Counted from the stretch's first letter, positions 16,227 to 25,073 are shown. The stretch is 64,000 nt of DNA from an uncultured Alphaproteobacteria bacterium (GCA_903860975.1 CAIOSI010000002.1:53384-117383), one strand, 5' to 3'. Notes: generated from the sequence alone by a model not told the origin. Numbers and translations are program-made.

Positions 16227-16763
16227 ATGCCTGAGACCGACACCCAATATGCCGTCCTCTTCCTTTGCACCGGCAATTCGGCCCGCTCGATCCTTGCTGA
16301 GGCGATCCTGAACCGTGCCGGCCGTGGCCGTTTCAAAGCCTATTCGGCAGGCTCGATGCCGACCGGCATCGTCAATCCGTTTGCCCTGAAGCTATTGGCG
16401 GCTGCCAATCATCCCACCGAAGCTCTACGCTCGAAGGGCTGGGAGGAGTTTGCGCGCGACATCAACGTCGATGCGCCAGAGCTGAATTTCATCTTCACCG
16501 TCTGCGACAGTGCAGCCGGCGAGGTCTGCCCAATCTGGCCCGGGCAGCCGATGACCGCTCATTGGGGTCTGCCCGATCCGGCGGCGGTGGAAGGAACCGA
16601 CACCGAAAAGGCCCTCGCCTTCGCAGACACCTACCGAATGCTGAACAATCACATCGAGATCTTCTTGAATCTGCCCATAGCCTCCCTCGACCGCTTGTCT
16701 CTGCAAAAGCGGCTGGAGGCGATCGGCAAGAGCCAGGACCCATCGGTCTTGACATCGCAATGA
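16227..16763 (+). CDS. arsC: Arsenate reductase (low-molecular-weight phosphatase-type ArsC)
   Basis: The protein has 178 residues. AVLFLCTGNSARSILAEAIL contains the CX5R(S) phosphatase loop (catalytic Cys in CTGNSARS). FKAYSAGSMPTGIVNPFAL and the DPAAVEGTD segment (the Asp general acid) complete the low-MW phosphatase fold. It reduces arsenate to arsenite, normally with thioredoxin or glutaredoxin as electron donor. It lies between the arsR remnant and an aquaporin whose ATG overlaps its stop (ATGA), so the two are translationally coupled. Arsenite produced would leave through that channel. Confidence 0.9.
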   Translation: MPETDTQYAVLFLCTGNSARSILAEAILNRAGRGRFKAYSAGSMPTGIVNPFALKLLAAANHPTEALRSKGWEEFARDINVDAPELNFIFTVCDSAAGEVCPIWPGQPMTAHWGLPDPAAVEGTDTEKALAFADTYRMLNNHIEIFLNLPIASLDRLSLQKRLEAIGKSQDPSVLTSQ

Positions 16764-17446
16764 CCGGCGAGGCCCACCTTGAACCGCCGCCCCAATCCTT
16801 CGGTGTGAGCCGGCGCATCGCCGCGGAGGCCTTGGGGACCGCGCTGCTTCTGGCCATCGTGATCGGTTCTGGGATCATGGGCGAGCGCCTGGCCGGCGGC
16901 AACGTCGTCATCGCCCTCCTCGGCAATACGATCGCGACCGGCGCGGGACTTGTGGTGCTGATCACGATCTTCGGCCCGATCTCCGGCGCGCACTTCAACC
17001 CCGCCGTCACTCTTGCTTTCGCGACCCTGCGTCAAATAGGCACCGGTTTAGCCCTGGCTGACGTGGCGGCCCAGGTCGCAGGCGCGGTGTTCGGTGTATT
17101 CGCCGCCCATGCCATGTTCGGCGAGCCGATCCTGCAGGTCTCGAGCAAGCTCCGCGACGGACCGGCCCAAACCTGGTCCGAGTTCGTTGCAACCTTTGGC
17201 CTTCTGGCGACGATTCTGGGAACGATAAGGTTCAAACCTGACTTTACCGCGGTCGCGGTCGGCCTTTACATCACCTCCGCCTACTGGTTCACCGCATCGA
17301 CCTCATTCGCCAATCCTGCGGTCACCCTGGCGCGTAGCCTGTCCAACACATTCGCGGGCAGCTCAGCGCCGGCCTTCATCGCCGCCCAGTTCGCTGGCGC
17401 CCTCGTCGCAGTGCTAACCTTAAGCTGGCTGTTCAAACGACCCTGA
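16760..17446 (+). CDS. Aquaporin/MIP channel of an arsenic operon (AqpS-like)
   Basis: The protein has 228 residues with six predicted membrane helices and both NPA boxes: SGAHFNPAVTLAFATL and SFANPAVTLARSLSNTF. The start ATG at 16760 overlaps the arsC stop by 4 bp. In Sinorhizobium meliloti, AqpS replaces ArsB/Acr3 and lets arsenite leave down its gradient after ArsC reduces arsenate; the same pairing is seen here. No active arsenite pump is encoded nearby, which supports that role. Glycerol facilitation is the main alternative. Confidence 0.88.
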   Translation: MTGEAHLEPPPQSFGVSRRIAAEALGTALLLAIVIGSGIMGERLAGGNVVIALLGNTIATGAGLVVLITIFGPISGAHFNPAVTLAFATLRQIGTGLALADVAAQVAGAVFGVFAAHAMFGEPILQVSSKLRDGPAQTWSEFVATFGLLATILGTIRFKPDFTAVAVGLYITSAYWFTASTSFANPAVTLARSLSNTFAGSSAPAFIAAQFAGALVAVLTLSWLFKRP

Positions 17447-17457
17447 AGCCGGCAGCG

Positions 17458-18213
17458 CTACTTTGGCTTCCGGAATTTCAGAACGAACTGATCGGTCTTT
17501 CCGCGGATCGACTTGTCGAACACCAGAGCGGTTTTCGGGTCGTCAGGATTGCCGAGTAGCTTGTCGTCTTCCGTCACCAACTTGAAGCCCGCCGCCTCGA
17601 CTTCCTTCTTGACGATCGCCTCGTCGATGCGATGCAGCTTGTCCGACGCCTCCAGCGGCGTCCCGGGCACAGCGGCGTGGTCGACGATCAAATAGACGCC
17701 ACCCGGCTTCAGCGCCTTGAAAATCTGCTTGTTAACCAGGTCCGCCGTTTCAATCGGAAACGCCTTCAGGTGCAGGTCGTGGTAATTCTGTACGCTCAGC
17801 ACCAAATCGAGCCCATCAGGAAGGCCGACAGCCGACAGCGGAGCTGTCAGCGCCGTGACGTTCTTGTAGTCAGCGACCGCCGATGACTGCTCGGTTCCAT
17901 AGGCCGCACGGAACTTGATGAACTCCGCAGACTGGTAGGCATAGACCCAGCCTTTTGGCCCTACGGCCGAGGAGAGGATGCGGGTGAAGTAGCCACTCCC
18001 CATCATGAAATCGGCGACCTTCTGGCCGGGCTTAACGTCGCCTAGCGCCAAAAGTTCAGCGGGCTTGCGGGCCATATCACGGGCGCTGTCGGCCGGTGGC
18101 CGGGCCGCGTCTCCCAGGGCTGCAGTCAGGTTCGAGGGAACCGCCGCCAACGCAGCGCCCGCGCCGGCGATCGTCATCGCCGCCAGAACCGAAACCATTA
18201 CATTGCGAGCCAT
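17458..18213 (-). CDS. Secreted class I SAM-methyltransferase-like protein
   Basis: The protein has 251 residues from the ATG at 18213, with GGGAGG upstream. A signal peptide (MVSVLAAMTIAGAGAALAAV) precedes a methyltransferase fold: GDVKPGQKVADFMMGSGYFT (motif I, with MGSG in place of xGxG), LVLSVQNYHDLH and LKPGGVYLIVDHAAVPGT. Such exported methyltransferase-like proteins with a VxDxxxGxGYFT motif are widespread in proteobacteria. Whether they methylate anything in the periplasm, where SAM is absent, is unclear. It is convergent with the arsenic aquaporin. Confidence 0.8.
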   Translation of the reverse strand: MARNVMVSVLAAMTIAGAGAALAAVPSNLTAALGDAARPPADSARDMARKPAELLALGDVKPGQKVADFMMGSGYFTRILSSAVGPKGWVYAYQSAEFIKFRAAYGTEQSSAVADYKNVTALTAPLSAVGLPDGLDLVLSVQNYHDLHLKAFPIETADLVNKQIFKALKPGGVYLIVDHAAVPGTPLEASDKLHRIDEAIVKKEVEAAGFKLVTEDDKLLGNPDDPKTALVFDKSIRGKTDQFVLKFRKPK

Positions 18214-18517
18214 GCCCGAAGCCTCCCACGACCTATGTTTGCGCCAGCCTATCACTGGTCTGCAGCGCTGCGCACCCACACGCCGTGAAAAACCGCGTCG
18301 GATCGCTTGCCAGGCCGGGTCCAAGCCCAGTCGAGGCCTTTAAAAAAGCCACGTCGACGTTCACCCCTTGAACATCCGAGGACCTCAAAGATCCGGCGTA
18401 CACTGCGGGCTTGAACGGCTTCTTATCCCTTCCGCTTGAGTGAGGCTCGGGGTAGGCCTTAGATGTTTTGGGGAACGCGTCCATGCCAAAGCTAGGCTCT
18501 ACTGTCAGGACTTCCAT

Positions 18518-19816
18518 TTGACGGCCGCCGCGCCGCCCATTGAAGAAATTCCGGGCGCCCAGGCCATTCCCTTGGCCGGTGCCAAACGCTTGCGGCTCCT
18601 GCTTTACGCCGGCGTGCCCATCCTGATTCTCAATTTTGCCGCGCCCTATCAGGGACTGATCGGCCTGCCGATAACCTTCTTCCTCAAAAACCGACTCCAC
18701 CTCAGCGCACACGATACCGCGCAATTCTACCTGATCGTCTCGATCCCGCTGTTCGTCGGCTTCGTCTTCGGGTTCATCCGAGACAGATGGAGCCCATTTA
18801 ACGCCGGCGACCGCGGCCATTTGATGATCTTCGGCTTTCTAACCGCGACCATCTTCGCGATCGTGGGCTTCGTCGAACCGACCTACGCCGTGCTCTTGGC
18901 CGGCGTGTTCATGATCACGATGCTGATGCAGTTCGTTGTTGGCGCAGCCTCCGGCCTCTCCTCAGCGGTTGGACGCCATCACGCCATGTCCGGCCAAATG
19001 AGTACGGTCGTAAACGCGGCAATACTGGCGCCTCAGGTCCTGGCATGGCCACTGGGCGGACTGCTCAGCGGATTTCTGGAGGGCGCTGGCGCAACCGTTG
19101 CGGCGCGGATTCTATTTCTGCTGGGCGGAGCCTTGATGCTCAGCACAGCAGCATTCGGCGCGCTCGGCCCAAAGCGACTGTTCGACGACGCGAAAGCGGG
19201 AGCTGAGCCCCAGCGCCTAGCCGTGAGCGCCGATATCGTGCGCTTGCTCAAGACCTGGGCGATCTGGCCGGTTGTCATCATCCAACTGCTCTGGCAGTTC
19301 GCGCCCGGCGCTGGCGTCGCTTTGCAGTATCACCTGGCCAACGAGATGCATGCGAGCGATGCGCAAGTTGGGACCTTCTTTGCGATTTTCTACGTCGGCT
19401 TCCTGCCGATGTACGCGCTCTACGGATGGCTCGCCCAGCGGCTCAGCCTGCGGACGCTTCTGTGGGTCGGCGGGATCTTGGCCGTGCCTCAGATGGTCTC
19501 CCTGTTGTTCATTCATTCGCCGCAAGGCGCGCTCTTGGCGGCGATTCCAATGGGCCTCCTGGGCGGCATTGGTCAGGCGGCGTTCACCGACTTGGCCATG
19601 CGATCTTGCCCCAAGGGGTTGGAAGGCACGATGATGATGCTCTTCCTGGCGCTCTATTGGATCTCAAACCGGTTCGGGGACCTTTGGGGGGCGGACCTCT
19701 ATCAACACCATGGCGGCTACAACACGACACTTCTCGCCACCATCGCGGTCTACGCCGCGATCCTGCCCGTTCTGCTGCTCGTACCGCGCAGGATTGTCGC
19801 TGGAAAAGACGCCTAA
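18518..19816 (+). CDS. MFS transporter
   Basis: The protein has about 432 residues with around 12 hydrophobic helices. The frame is open from 18440, but I favour the TTG at 18518 because AGGA lies 7 nt upstream and the added N-terminus looks non-coding. Visible features are PITFFLKNRLHLSAHDTAQF, the cytoplasmic-loop motif GFVFGFIRDRWSPF (MFS motif A-like) and a second-half counterpart ALYGWLAQRLSLRTLLWVGG. The family resembles folate/biopterin or sugar-type MFS carriers in layout, but the substrate cannot be read from the sequence. It is not clearly in an operon. Confidence 0.85.
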   Translation: MTAAAPPIEEIPGAQAIPLAGAKRLRLLLYAGVPILILNFAAPYQGLIGLPITFFLKNRLHLSAHDTAQFYLIVSIPLFVGFVFGFIRDRWSPFNAGDRGHLMIFGFLTATIFAIVGFVEPTYAVLLAGVFMITMLMQFVVGAASGLSSAVGRHHAMSGQMSTVVNAAILAPQVLAWPLGGLLSGFLEGAGATVAARILFLLGGALMLSTAAFGALGPKRLFDDAKAGAEPQRLAVSADIVRLLKTWAIWPVVIIQLLWQFAPGAGVALQYHLANEMHASDAQVGTFFAIFYVGFLPMYALYGWLAQRLSLRTLLWVGGILAVPQMVSLLFIHSPQGALLAAIPMGLLGGIGQAAFTDLAMRSCPKGLEGTMMMLFLALYWISNRFGDLWGADLYQHHGGYNTTLLATIAVYAAILPVLLLVPRRIVAGKDA

Positions 19817-19858
19817 GCTCGCGCGGGAACCCGACGCCGTGTCGTGCGTTCGACACTT

Positions 19859-20251
19859 ATGTCGGCTCTCGATATCCAGCCCCATTCACGCGGCTTGAGC
19901 AAACTGGCGGTTGTTGGAATCAGCCTGCTTGCTGCCTCCAGCTTCGCCGTTGGTGTCAACCGGGCGATTCAGCCTCCGGACGCCTCCCCGTTCCCCACGG
20001 CAGAACAGACGCCAACGCAAGGCCCTGCGGCCGATCCGGTCCTCAAGGCGACACCCGACCCGCAACGGCGGCTTTCGCTGATCAACCGGCAGCCACATGC
20101 GTCCGAAGCGACGGCCGACGTTGCGGAAACGTCAGATGCACCGGCCCTAGAGGCACACACCGCGGCCAATACGTCAGCGACCATAGCCGACCCGACCCCA
20201 TCGGCGAGCCCAACCCCGACGCCGAATCTGGCCGCCGAACCATCAACCTGA
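19859..20251 (+). CDS. Hypothetical membrane-anchored protein with Pro/Thr/Ala-rich tail
   Basis: The protein has 130 residues from an ATG at 19859. A single hydrophobic segment (LAVVGISLLAASSFAVGVNR) is followed by a low-complexity periplasmic tail rich in Ala, Thr, Pro and Asp (ADPTPSASPTPTPNLAAEPS). It begins 42 bp after the MFS gene, so it may share its transcript. No family is recognised. The low-complexity sequence means coding status rests on the membrane helix and frame length only. Confidence 0.5.
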   Translation: MSALDIQPHSRGLSKLAVVGISLLAASSFAVGVNRAIQPPDASPFPTAEQTPTQGPAADPVLKATPDPQRRLSLINRQPHASEATADVAETSDAPALEAHTAANTSATIADPTPSASPTPTPNLAAEPST

Positions 20252-20609
20252 GCGCGAGCGTGGTTCATCTCGGGGCCAGGTCATGAGGTCCAAAGGGCGT
20301 ATGACTTTATGTGGCGGCCGACCTTGTCGCGCCCAGCAGCCGGTGCATGCCTGTCGGCAGGCCCTCGGTGTCTGAGCCTTCTGCGCCGGGGCCCCGAATG
20401 GCGCTCGCGATCAGCGCAACCGCAGACATCGGCAGATTCGACCCTTTGGAGCGTTTAGCTGAAACAGTTCAGCAACGATGGAGGCGCAAAGGGACGGCGC
20501 GACAAAAAGCTCCGCCCCTTGGGATTCATTGCCTGCGGGGGGCGGCGGCCCTAAATTGCAAGGCCTCATCAATGCGCGTCCGCGCGAGCCAAATCATCCG
20601 GAGTTACCC
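20252..20609. other. Intergenic region before paralog copy 2
   Basis: This 358-bp stretch has no supported gene. A 40-codon minus-strand frame around 20281-20430 (MSAVALIASAIRGPGAEGSD...) lacks a clear ribosome-binding site and was not called. The region presumably contains the promoter of the downstream secreted-protein gene. The CGGAG just before 20610 is that gene's Shine-Dalgarno site. Confidence 0.4.
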
Positions 20610-21680
20610 GTGAACCGCGCTCTTATCCTCGCTCTAGGAACCGCGCTATGCGCCACCCCGATCGCGTTTAGCGGCCTGTCGGCCGTTGCTGCTCCAGCCG
20701 CGGCATGGAAAGCGCCGATCACTTCCGACGGCCATCCAGATCTGACCGGGTATTGGTCAAACGCGACGCTCACGCGCGAACAACGCTCTCCCAAGCTCGG
20801 CGACCGGCTGGTCTATACCCCGGCCGAGGTCAAGGAACTGGAAAACGCGGTGGTTCAGGAGGTCAAGGAAGGCAATGAACCCACCGACCCCAACGCGCCG
20901 GCCGAAGCGCCCAAACCCAAGCCCGGCGCGGTTATCCGTCCAGAATTCGCTGCTGCTGGCGGTGACGTCGGCGGCTACAATCGCGGCTGGCTCGATCCGG
21001 GCTCTTCGGTGATGCGGGTCGGCGGCGAGCCTCGCACCTCGTTCCTGACCACTCCAAATGGCCAACCACCGGCGCGTCTGCCCTCGGCCAAGCCAGCGCC
21101 GGGCTTCGGCCGCGGCGGCGGCGGCCTGGGATCATTCGACAACCCGGAGTCCCGCTCCCTCGGCGAGCGTTGCATAATGGGCTTTGGCCGAAACGCCGGC
21201 CCTCCGATGCTGCCCAACGGGTTCTACAACAACAACTACCAATTCATGCAGACCAGGGACGCCTTCATCATCGAGGTTGAGATGGTGCACGACACGCGCG
21301 TCGTGCGTCTCAATGCGACCCACCGGACAGACGGCGTACGGCCGTGGATGGGAGACTCTGTTGGTCACTGGGAGGGTGAGACACTGGTCGTCGAAACCAC
21401 CAACATCCCGCAGATCCAAGCTTACAACGGGTCGTGGAAGAACCTCACCGTCACGGAGCGCTTCACCCGCGTGGGTAAAGAACGTGTGCTCTACAAGTAC
21501 GAGATCAAAGATCCCACCGTTTGGGAAAAGCCGTGGGGTGGCGAGTATGAGTTCGGACCGCTGCATGGCGTGATCTACGAATATGCATGCCACGAAGGTA
21601 ACTACGCTCTGCCGGGCATGCTTGCCGGGGCCCGGGCTCAGGAAAAAGAAGCCAGCGCCAAAGGCGGCGGTGCCAACTAG
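20610..21680 (+). CDS. Unnamed secreted protein, paralog family copy 2
   Basis: The protein has 356 residues from a GTG at 20610, with CGGAG 6 nt upstream; the upstream open frame is not protein-like. It has a signal peptide (LILALGTALCATPIAFSGLS) and then the shared family blocks: DGHPDLTGYWSNATLTREQR, YTPAEVKELENAVVQEVKEG, MRVGGEPRTSFLTTPNGQPP, PESRSLGERCIMGFGRNAGP, YNNNYQFMQTRDAFIIEVEM, WMGDSVGHWEGETLVVETTN and YACHEGNYALPGMLAGARAQ. It is closer to copy 3 than to copy 1 in the KPWGGEYEF region. A strong terminator follows, so it is probably monocistronic. Confidence 0.85.
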   Translation: MNRALILALGTALCATPIAFSGLSAVAAPAAAWKAPITSDGHPDLTGYWSNATLTREQRSPKLGDRLVYTPAEVKELENAVVQEVKEGNEPTDPNAPAEAPKPKPGAVIRPEFAAAGGDVGGYNRGWLDPGSSVMRVGGEPRTSFLTTPNGQPPARLPSAKPAPGFGRGGGGLGSFDNPESRSLGERCIMGFGRNAGPPMLPNGFYNNNYQFMQTRDAFIIEVEMVHDTRVVRLNATHRTDGVRPWMGDSVGHWEGETLVVETTNIPQIQAYNGSWKNLTVTERFTRVGKERVLYKYEIKDPTVWEKPWGGEYEFGPLHGVIYEYACHEGNYALPGMLAGARAQEKEASAKGGGAN

Positions 21681-21724
21681 GGCTCTAGATCTGGGACCTA
21701 GCGCCCCGATCGATCACATCGAAG

Positions 21725-21759
21725 GCCCCGACGCGTCCTGCGCGCCGGGGCTTATTTTT
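21725..21759 (+). terminator. Rho-independent terminator after paralog copy 2
   Basis: GCCCCG (21725-21730) pairs with CGGGGC (21746-21751). Inside it, CGCG (732-735) pairs with CGCG (741-744) around a TCCTG loop, with one mismatch between the stems. The stem is followed by TTATTTTT (21752-21759). It lies 45 bp after the stop codon of the secreted protein gene and fits an intrinsic terminator well. Confidence 0.85.
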
Positions 21760-21854
21760 AGCGATTACCAACACTAACCTGCAGCGTTCACAAGGCGTTA
21801 GGGACGAAGAGCGTAGTCTGTCTGGCGGCGACTTACGTAACGGCAATTAACCAG

Positions 21855-22058
21855 ATGCCTGATATGCTTCACTATCTGCGGATATTTGAGGTCCACCCCC
21901 TGGCCGGAGTGATCATAGCCGCACTCCTGGCTGCGCTCATCGAACAGCGTATGGCCCGCCGCGGCACCGCAGACTTCTCCGCCATTTACCGAGACGACAG
22001 CCCGCCGAAAGAGGTACCGCCAAAGGATATCGGCGCCCCGAGGGCCTCGAAGCGCTAA
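21855..22058 (+). CDS. Small single-helix membrane protein
   Basis: This frame encodes 67 residues with one probable membrane helix (PLAGVIIAALLAALIEQRMA) after a short N-terminus and before a charged cytoplasmic tail (YRDDSPPKEVPPKDIGAPRA). It sits between a terminator and a convergent dioxygenase gene, overlapping the latter's stop by 4 bp. No strong ribosome-binding site is seen. I do not recognise the family. Confidence 0.45.
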   Translation: MPDMLHYLRIFEVHPLAGVIIAALLAALIEQRMARRGTADFSAIYRDDSPPKEVPPKDIGAPRASKR

Positions 22059-23110
22059 TCGACCTCCAGAGGCGCGACCCAGCGGTCGCGCGCGACGTTC
22101 ACTCCACCGCGCTCGCCCGGCGTTATCGAGCCAAAGCGCTCAGCGAATGCGGCCGGCAGGGGTTGAGCGGCAAGCGGCGCGAGCCATAGTCTGAGCAGAT
22201 GCCGTCGCCGCTCCGGCTCTGGCCAGTCCTCGAAGGCCGTTCGGTCGTGAAAGAGGACGTGATTGTTCACCAGCTGGATATCGCCGGGTTGGAAGTCGAT
22301 CTGCAGGTGGAAGGCCGCATCTTCCGCCAACTGATCAAGCAGGTCCAGAGCTGCGACCTGGGTCGAAGTCAAAGGTGAGACATCCGCGAAACGTCTTGCG
22401 CTCTCAATGTACTGGCGCTGATAGATGCCTGCGAAGTGACCCGCATGCCAGTTGAACACCGGTACGTTGAACCAGGGCCGTTGGCCCTCAGCGACCTCGC
22501 CTCGCCGATCGGTCTCGATGGGTTCAAATAGCACCGCCGCCAAGTCCGGAGCTTGCCGCCGCATCGCGTTGTAAAGCGCCACAGAGCTCACCAGGCTCGA
22601 CAGTCCACCCGCCTTTGCAGGTTGGAGGCACATTAGCCCGACCACGTCGCAACTGTCGGTGTGATAAGTCTGCCGCTCGTGAGTCTGATAGAGACGCGCG
22701 GTCGGGTCGACCGAGGAGCGACCCAGGTCCTTTACGTGACCCAGAATATGGCCCGCCGCGTTCTGGGGCCGCGCAGATCCCCAGTGCGCGCCCAAACCGA
22801 GGAAGGCCGCCGCGGACTCTTTGCGGCTAAGGCGGCGGGGATCGAGCCCGCGTATCACCGTAAAGCCGCGCCCGCCCAGCACCTCGTTTGCCAGTATCGT
22901 TCGCAGCCAGGCACCTAGGCGCGGCAAACGGAAGATCGCCGCGGTGATTTCGGTGAGCGCGACATCGCTTGCCGCCAACGCCTGCGCTGCGCCTTCCACT
23001 TCAGCGACCTGCGTGACGCTAAGCTCGTGCACCCATTCGTCAGGCTTAAGATCGATGTTGCGCCAAGCGCAGGGGGCCTCGATGAAAGGTGGCGGCAGCT
23101 GCGCGCTCAT
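22055..23110 (-). CDS. TauD/TfdA-family Fe(II)/2-oxoglutarate dioxygenase
   Basis: The protein has 351 residues from the ATG at 23110. The fold shows ANEVLGGRGFTVIRGLDPRR near residue 90, then HERQTYHTDSCDVVGLMCLQ carrying the HxD iron ligands, and FQPGDIQLVNNHVLFHDRTA, with the distal His/Arg region in RRRHLLRLWLAP. Members hydroxylate taurine, aromatic acids and other acids. The ATG overlaps the stop of the TauE-like exporter (ATGA). If the substrate is a sulfonate, released sulfite could be exported by that neighbour; this is inference from context. Confidence 0.88.
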   Translation of the reverse strand: MSAQLPPPFIEAPCAWRNIDLKPDEWVHELSVTQVAEVEGAAQALAASDVALTEITAAIFRLPRLGAWLRTILANEVLGGRGFTVIRGLDPRRLSRKESAAAFLGLGAHWGSARPQNAAGHILGHVKDLGRSSVDPTARLYQTHERQTYHTDSCDVVGLMCLQPAKAGGLSSLVSSVALYNAMRRQAPDLAAVLFEPIETDRRGEVAEGQRPWFNVPVFNWHAGHFAGIYQRQYIESARRFADVSPLTSTQVAALDLLDQLAEDAAFHLQIDFQPGDIQLVNNHVLFHDRTAFEDWPEPERRRHLLRLWLAPLAAQPLPAAFAERFGSITPGERGGVNVARDRWVAPLEVD

Positions 23111-23886
23111 CTCGAGGCCTGCATAAAAAGGCCAATGGTCAGCGCGACGCCAATGAAAACCACGACAAGACGCAAGGCCTTCTCGTTTACACTTCGCATC
23201 AGCCGCGCCCCGACCACGCTGCCCAGCACCGCGGCCACACAGGCGACACCGGCCTGGATCCAACGGGCCTGGCCCGAGAAGAGTAAGATAAGGACGGCCG
23301 TGAAGTTCATCACGCCCGCCAGGACGTTTTTGGTGGCCCCAGCGGCGCGCATAGCCAGGCCGCTAAGCGCCAGAGCCGCCAGCATCAAGAACCCGATGCC
23401 GCCGCCGAAATAGCCGCCATAGATGGCGATAAGGAACTGGATCGCTCCAGCCAGCCAAGGGCCAAGCCGGCTTGCCGGAGCGCCGGCGTCAGGCTTTTTC
23501 CCGAAGCTGCCCCAGGCGAACGCCGCCGTCGCGAACAGCACCAGCCAAGGCACCAACCGTGAAAAGAAACTGGAGGGCGTCGCCAACAGCAGGATCGCGC
23601 CCAATGCGCCGCCCACCAGGCTGATCGCCACCAGCACGCGAAGCGACAGCCCCTCGGTTCCGCTCGCCTGTTTCCGCCCGACCCAGCCGCCCGCCACCTG
23701 CCCCGGGAACAGGGCTATGGTCGAGGTGATATTGGCGGCCCGTGCATCCATACCGGTCAGCATCAGCGCTGGCAGAGTGAGGAACGACCCTCCGCCGGCC
23801 AGCTGGTTCTGCACGCCAGCCCAAAGCGCAGCGACAAACAGCAGGATCAGGCGCAGCGCCGGGTCGGCGAGAAGGGAACTTGGTAT
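23107..23886 (-). CDS. TauE/SafE-family sulfite/organosulfonate exporter with apparent ATA start
   Basis: The protein has 259 residues if started at an ATA at 23886, which lies 7 nt after a good AGGGAG (23894-23899). No ATG, GTG or TTG exists in frame between the upstream stop and the GTG at 23814, and that GTG would remove most of the first membrane helix (LILLFVAALWAGVQNQLAGG). Family features include AGGGSFLTLPALMLTG, ANITSTIALFPGQVAGGWVG and IAIYGGYFGGGIGFLMLAAL. It lies in an operon: it starts just after a TfoX-like gene and overlaps a TauD-type dioxygenase. Confidence 0.85.
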   Translation of the reverse strand: MPSSLLADPALRLILLFVAALWAGVQNQLAGGGSFLTLPALMLTGMDARAANITSTIALFPGQVAGGWVGRKQASGTEGLSLRVLVAISLVGGALGAILLLATPSSFFSRLVPWLVLFATAAFAWGSFGKKPDAGAPASRLGPWLAGAIQFLIAIYGGYFGGGIGFLMLAALALSGLAMRAAGATKNVLAGVMNFTAVLILLFSGQARWIQAGVACVAAVLGSVVGARLMRSVNEKALRLVVVFIGVALTIGLFMQASR

Positions 23887-23903
23887 TTGTCTACTCCCTG
23901 TCT

Positions 23904-24251
23904 TTAACGCTTCGCCCGCTTGGCGACGACCTGCGCCTGACGGCCCCAGTCGCAGGCCTCATCGGGATCGTCCCTCGCAGCCTCGGGCAAGGACCAATAG
24001 GACATCTTTTGCTCAACTCCAGCCGTCGCGCCCTTGCCGGCAATGAAGATCAACGGCCTGGAGCCAAATTGGGCGAGCTCGAGCGTCAAGGAGGCGTCGG
24101 TCTTCAGATAGATCGCTCCGTCATCGATCAGGCCGAACATCACACCATCCACGAACAGCCCCGCTGCGCCAAATATCCGGCGCGCCACGACACGGCCCAT
24201 ACCGGCGAACAGGTCTTGGGCGAAGGCCATCACTGTTGAGGGCTCGGTCAT
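23904..24251 (-). CDS. TfoX/Sxy N-terminal domain protein
   Basis: The protein has 115 residues. FAGMGRVVARRIFGAAGLFV, then DGVMFGLIDDGAIYLKTDAS and KMSYWSLPEAARDDPDEACD match the TfoX N-terminal domain consensus (R(k/r)MFGGaGly.dg.mFa...g.lYLKad....f...g...f.Y...gk...m.Yw.lPe.llDDpd.L..Wa..A). TfoX-domain proteins are linked to competence regulation in gammaproteobacteria, but the stand-alone alphaproteobacterial versions have no established role. Its stop lies a few bases before the ribosome-binding site of the TauE gene. Confidence 0.88.
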   Translation of the reverse strand: MTEPSTVMAFAQDLFAGMGRVVARRIFGAAGLFVDGVMFGLIDDGAIYLKTDASLTLELAQFGSRPLIFIAGKGATAGVEQKMSYWSLPEAARDDPDEACDWGRQAQVVAKRAKR

Positions 24252-24443
24252 GACGCTCAGTCATGCCTGCGCGAAGTGTGGCCTGTCCACGCTAAGCGCC
24301 GGTCGCTTTTGCCGATGGGCGAATGAAATCTGGAAAATTTCCAAGCCGAAGGAGTCGTCCTGAATTCGAGCACCCGAGACCTTGTACAGGCCAGCGCAAC
24401 CGAAAACTTCGGTTGAACCGCCTCAGCTCCAGCCACGATCTGG

Positions 24444-25073
24444 CTAATTGCCAGGGACGGTTTGTCTGCGGGACTTTGCCTCATCCTCGCCCTTGGCCCT
24501 AACGGCCACAGGATCGGTGATCTGTCCGTTTGGCCCAAGTATCTGGCCAGGCTTCAGATTTGCCGGACAGGGGCCAATGTCGACGGAATGCATGTCTGTC
24601 GAAACGATCTGAGGCTCCGCAGACGGCGAGCCGTCTTGAACAAACTCCACATGCTGGCGCATGTCCTTTGGAGCGCCCTCCATCACAACGTGCATCGTCC
24701 TGGCGGCCCCCGCCTGTTTGTCACAGGTCCGCTCATAGTAGAACGACCCATCGGTGTGGGTCTTGTAGATCAGCGTACAGCCTGTCGCCGAACGGGTCGC
24801 AGAATGAGGCCGCAGAGCCGCATCCCGCATCAAATTTCCCACCAGCTCGGCCCCCATGCACATCTCGATGCTGTTGGGTCCACCTGCCCAGCTCCTGGTC
24901 ATCGTGGTGCGAAAAAGGCGTGGCCTCGGGAACATCCTGGCCAGTGCCGCCTCTGCTTCGGCGGCTATTTTTTCCGGAGATCGGGTGTTTCCAGGGGCGG
25001 GCACGGCGGCTGTCGCAGCAAGGATAGCTATAACGGCAGCCAGACCGCCGCCCTTCACACTTGAGCTTCGCAT
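24444..25073 (-). CDS. Secreted DUF3617-like protein
   Basis: The protein has 209 residues with a signal peptide (LAAVIAILAATAAVPAPGNT). It has a middle region with cysteine-containing strands (SATGCTLIYKTHTDGSFYYE, then RTCDKQAG) and an ending (VSTDMHSVDIGPCPANLKPG) typical of DUF3617, where a WxG/DxGxCPxxxKPGD motif is conserved. The function is unknown. It lies divergent from the zinc-ribbon gene, with a LexA-like site between them but nearer the latter. Confidence 0.75.
   Translation of the reverse strand: MRSSSVKGGGLAAVIAILAATAAVPAPGNTRSPEKIAAEAEAALARMFPRPRLFRTTMTRSWAGGPNSIEMCMGAELVGNLMRDAALRPHSATRSATGCTLIYKTHTDGSFYYERTCDKQAGAARTMHVVMEGAPKDMRQHVEFVQDGSPSAEPQIVSTDMHSVDIGPCPANLKPGQILGPNGQITDPVAVRAKGEDEAKSRRQTVPGN

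Noticed and set aside
20281..20430. 40-codon minus-strand frame upstream of paralog copy 2
   Set aside because: Low complexity, no Shine-Dalgarno and no coupling to any neighbour.
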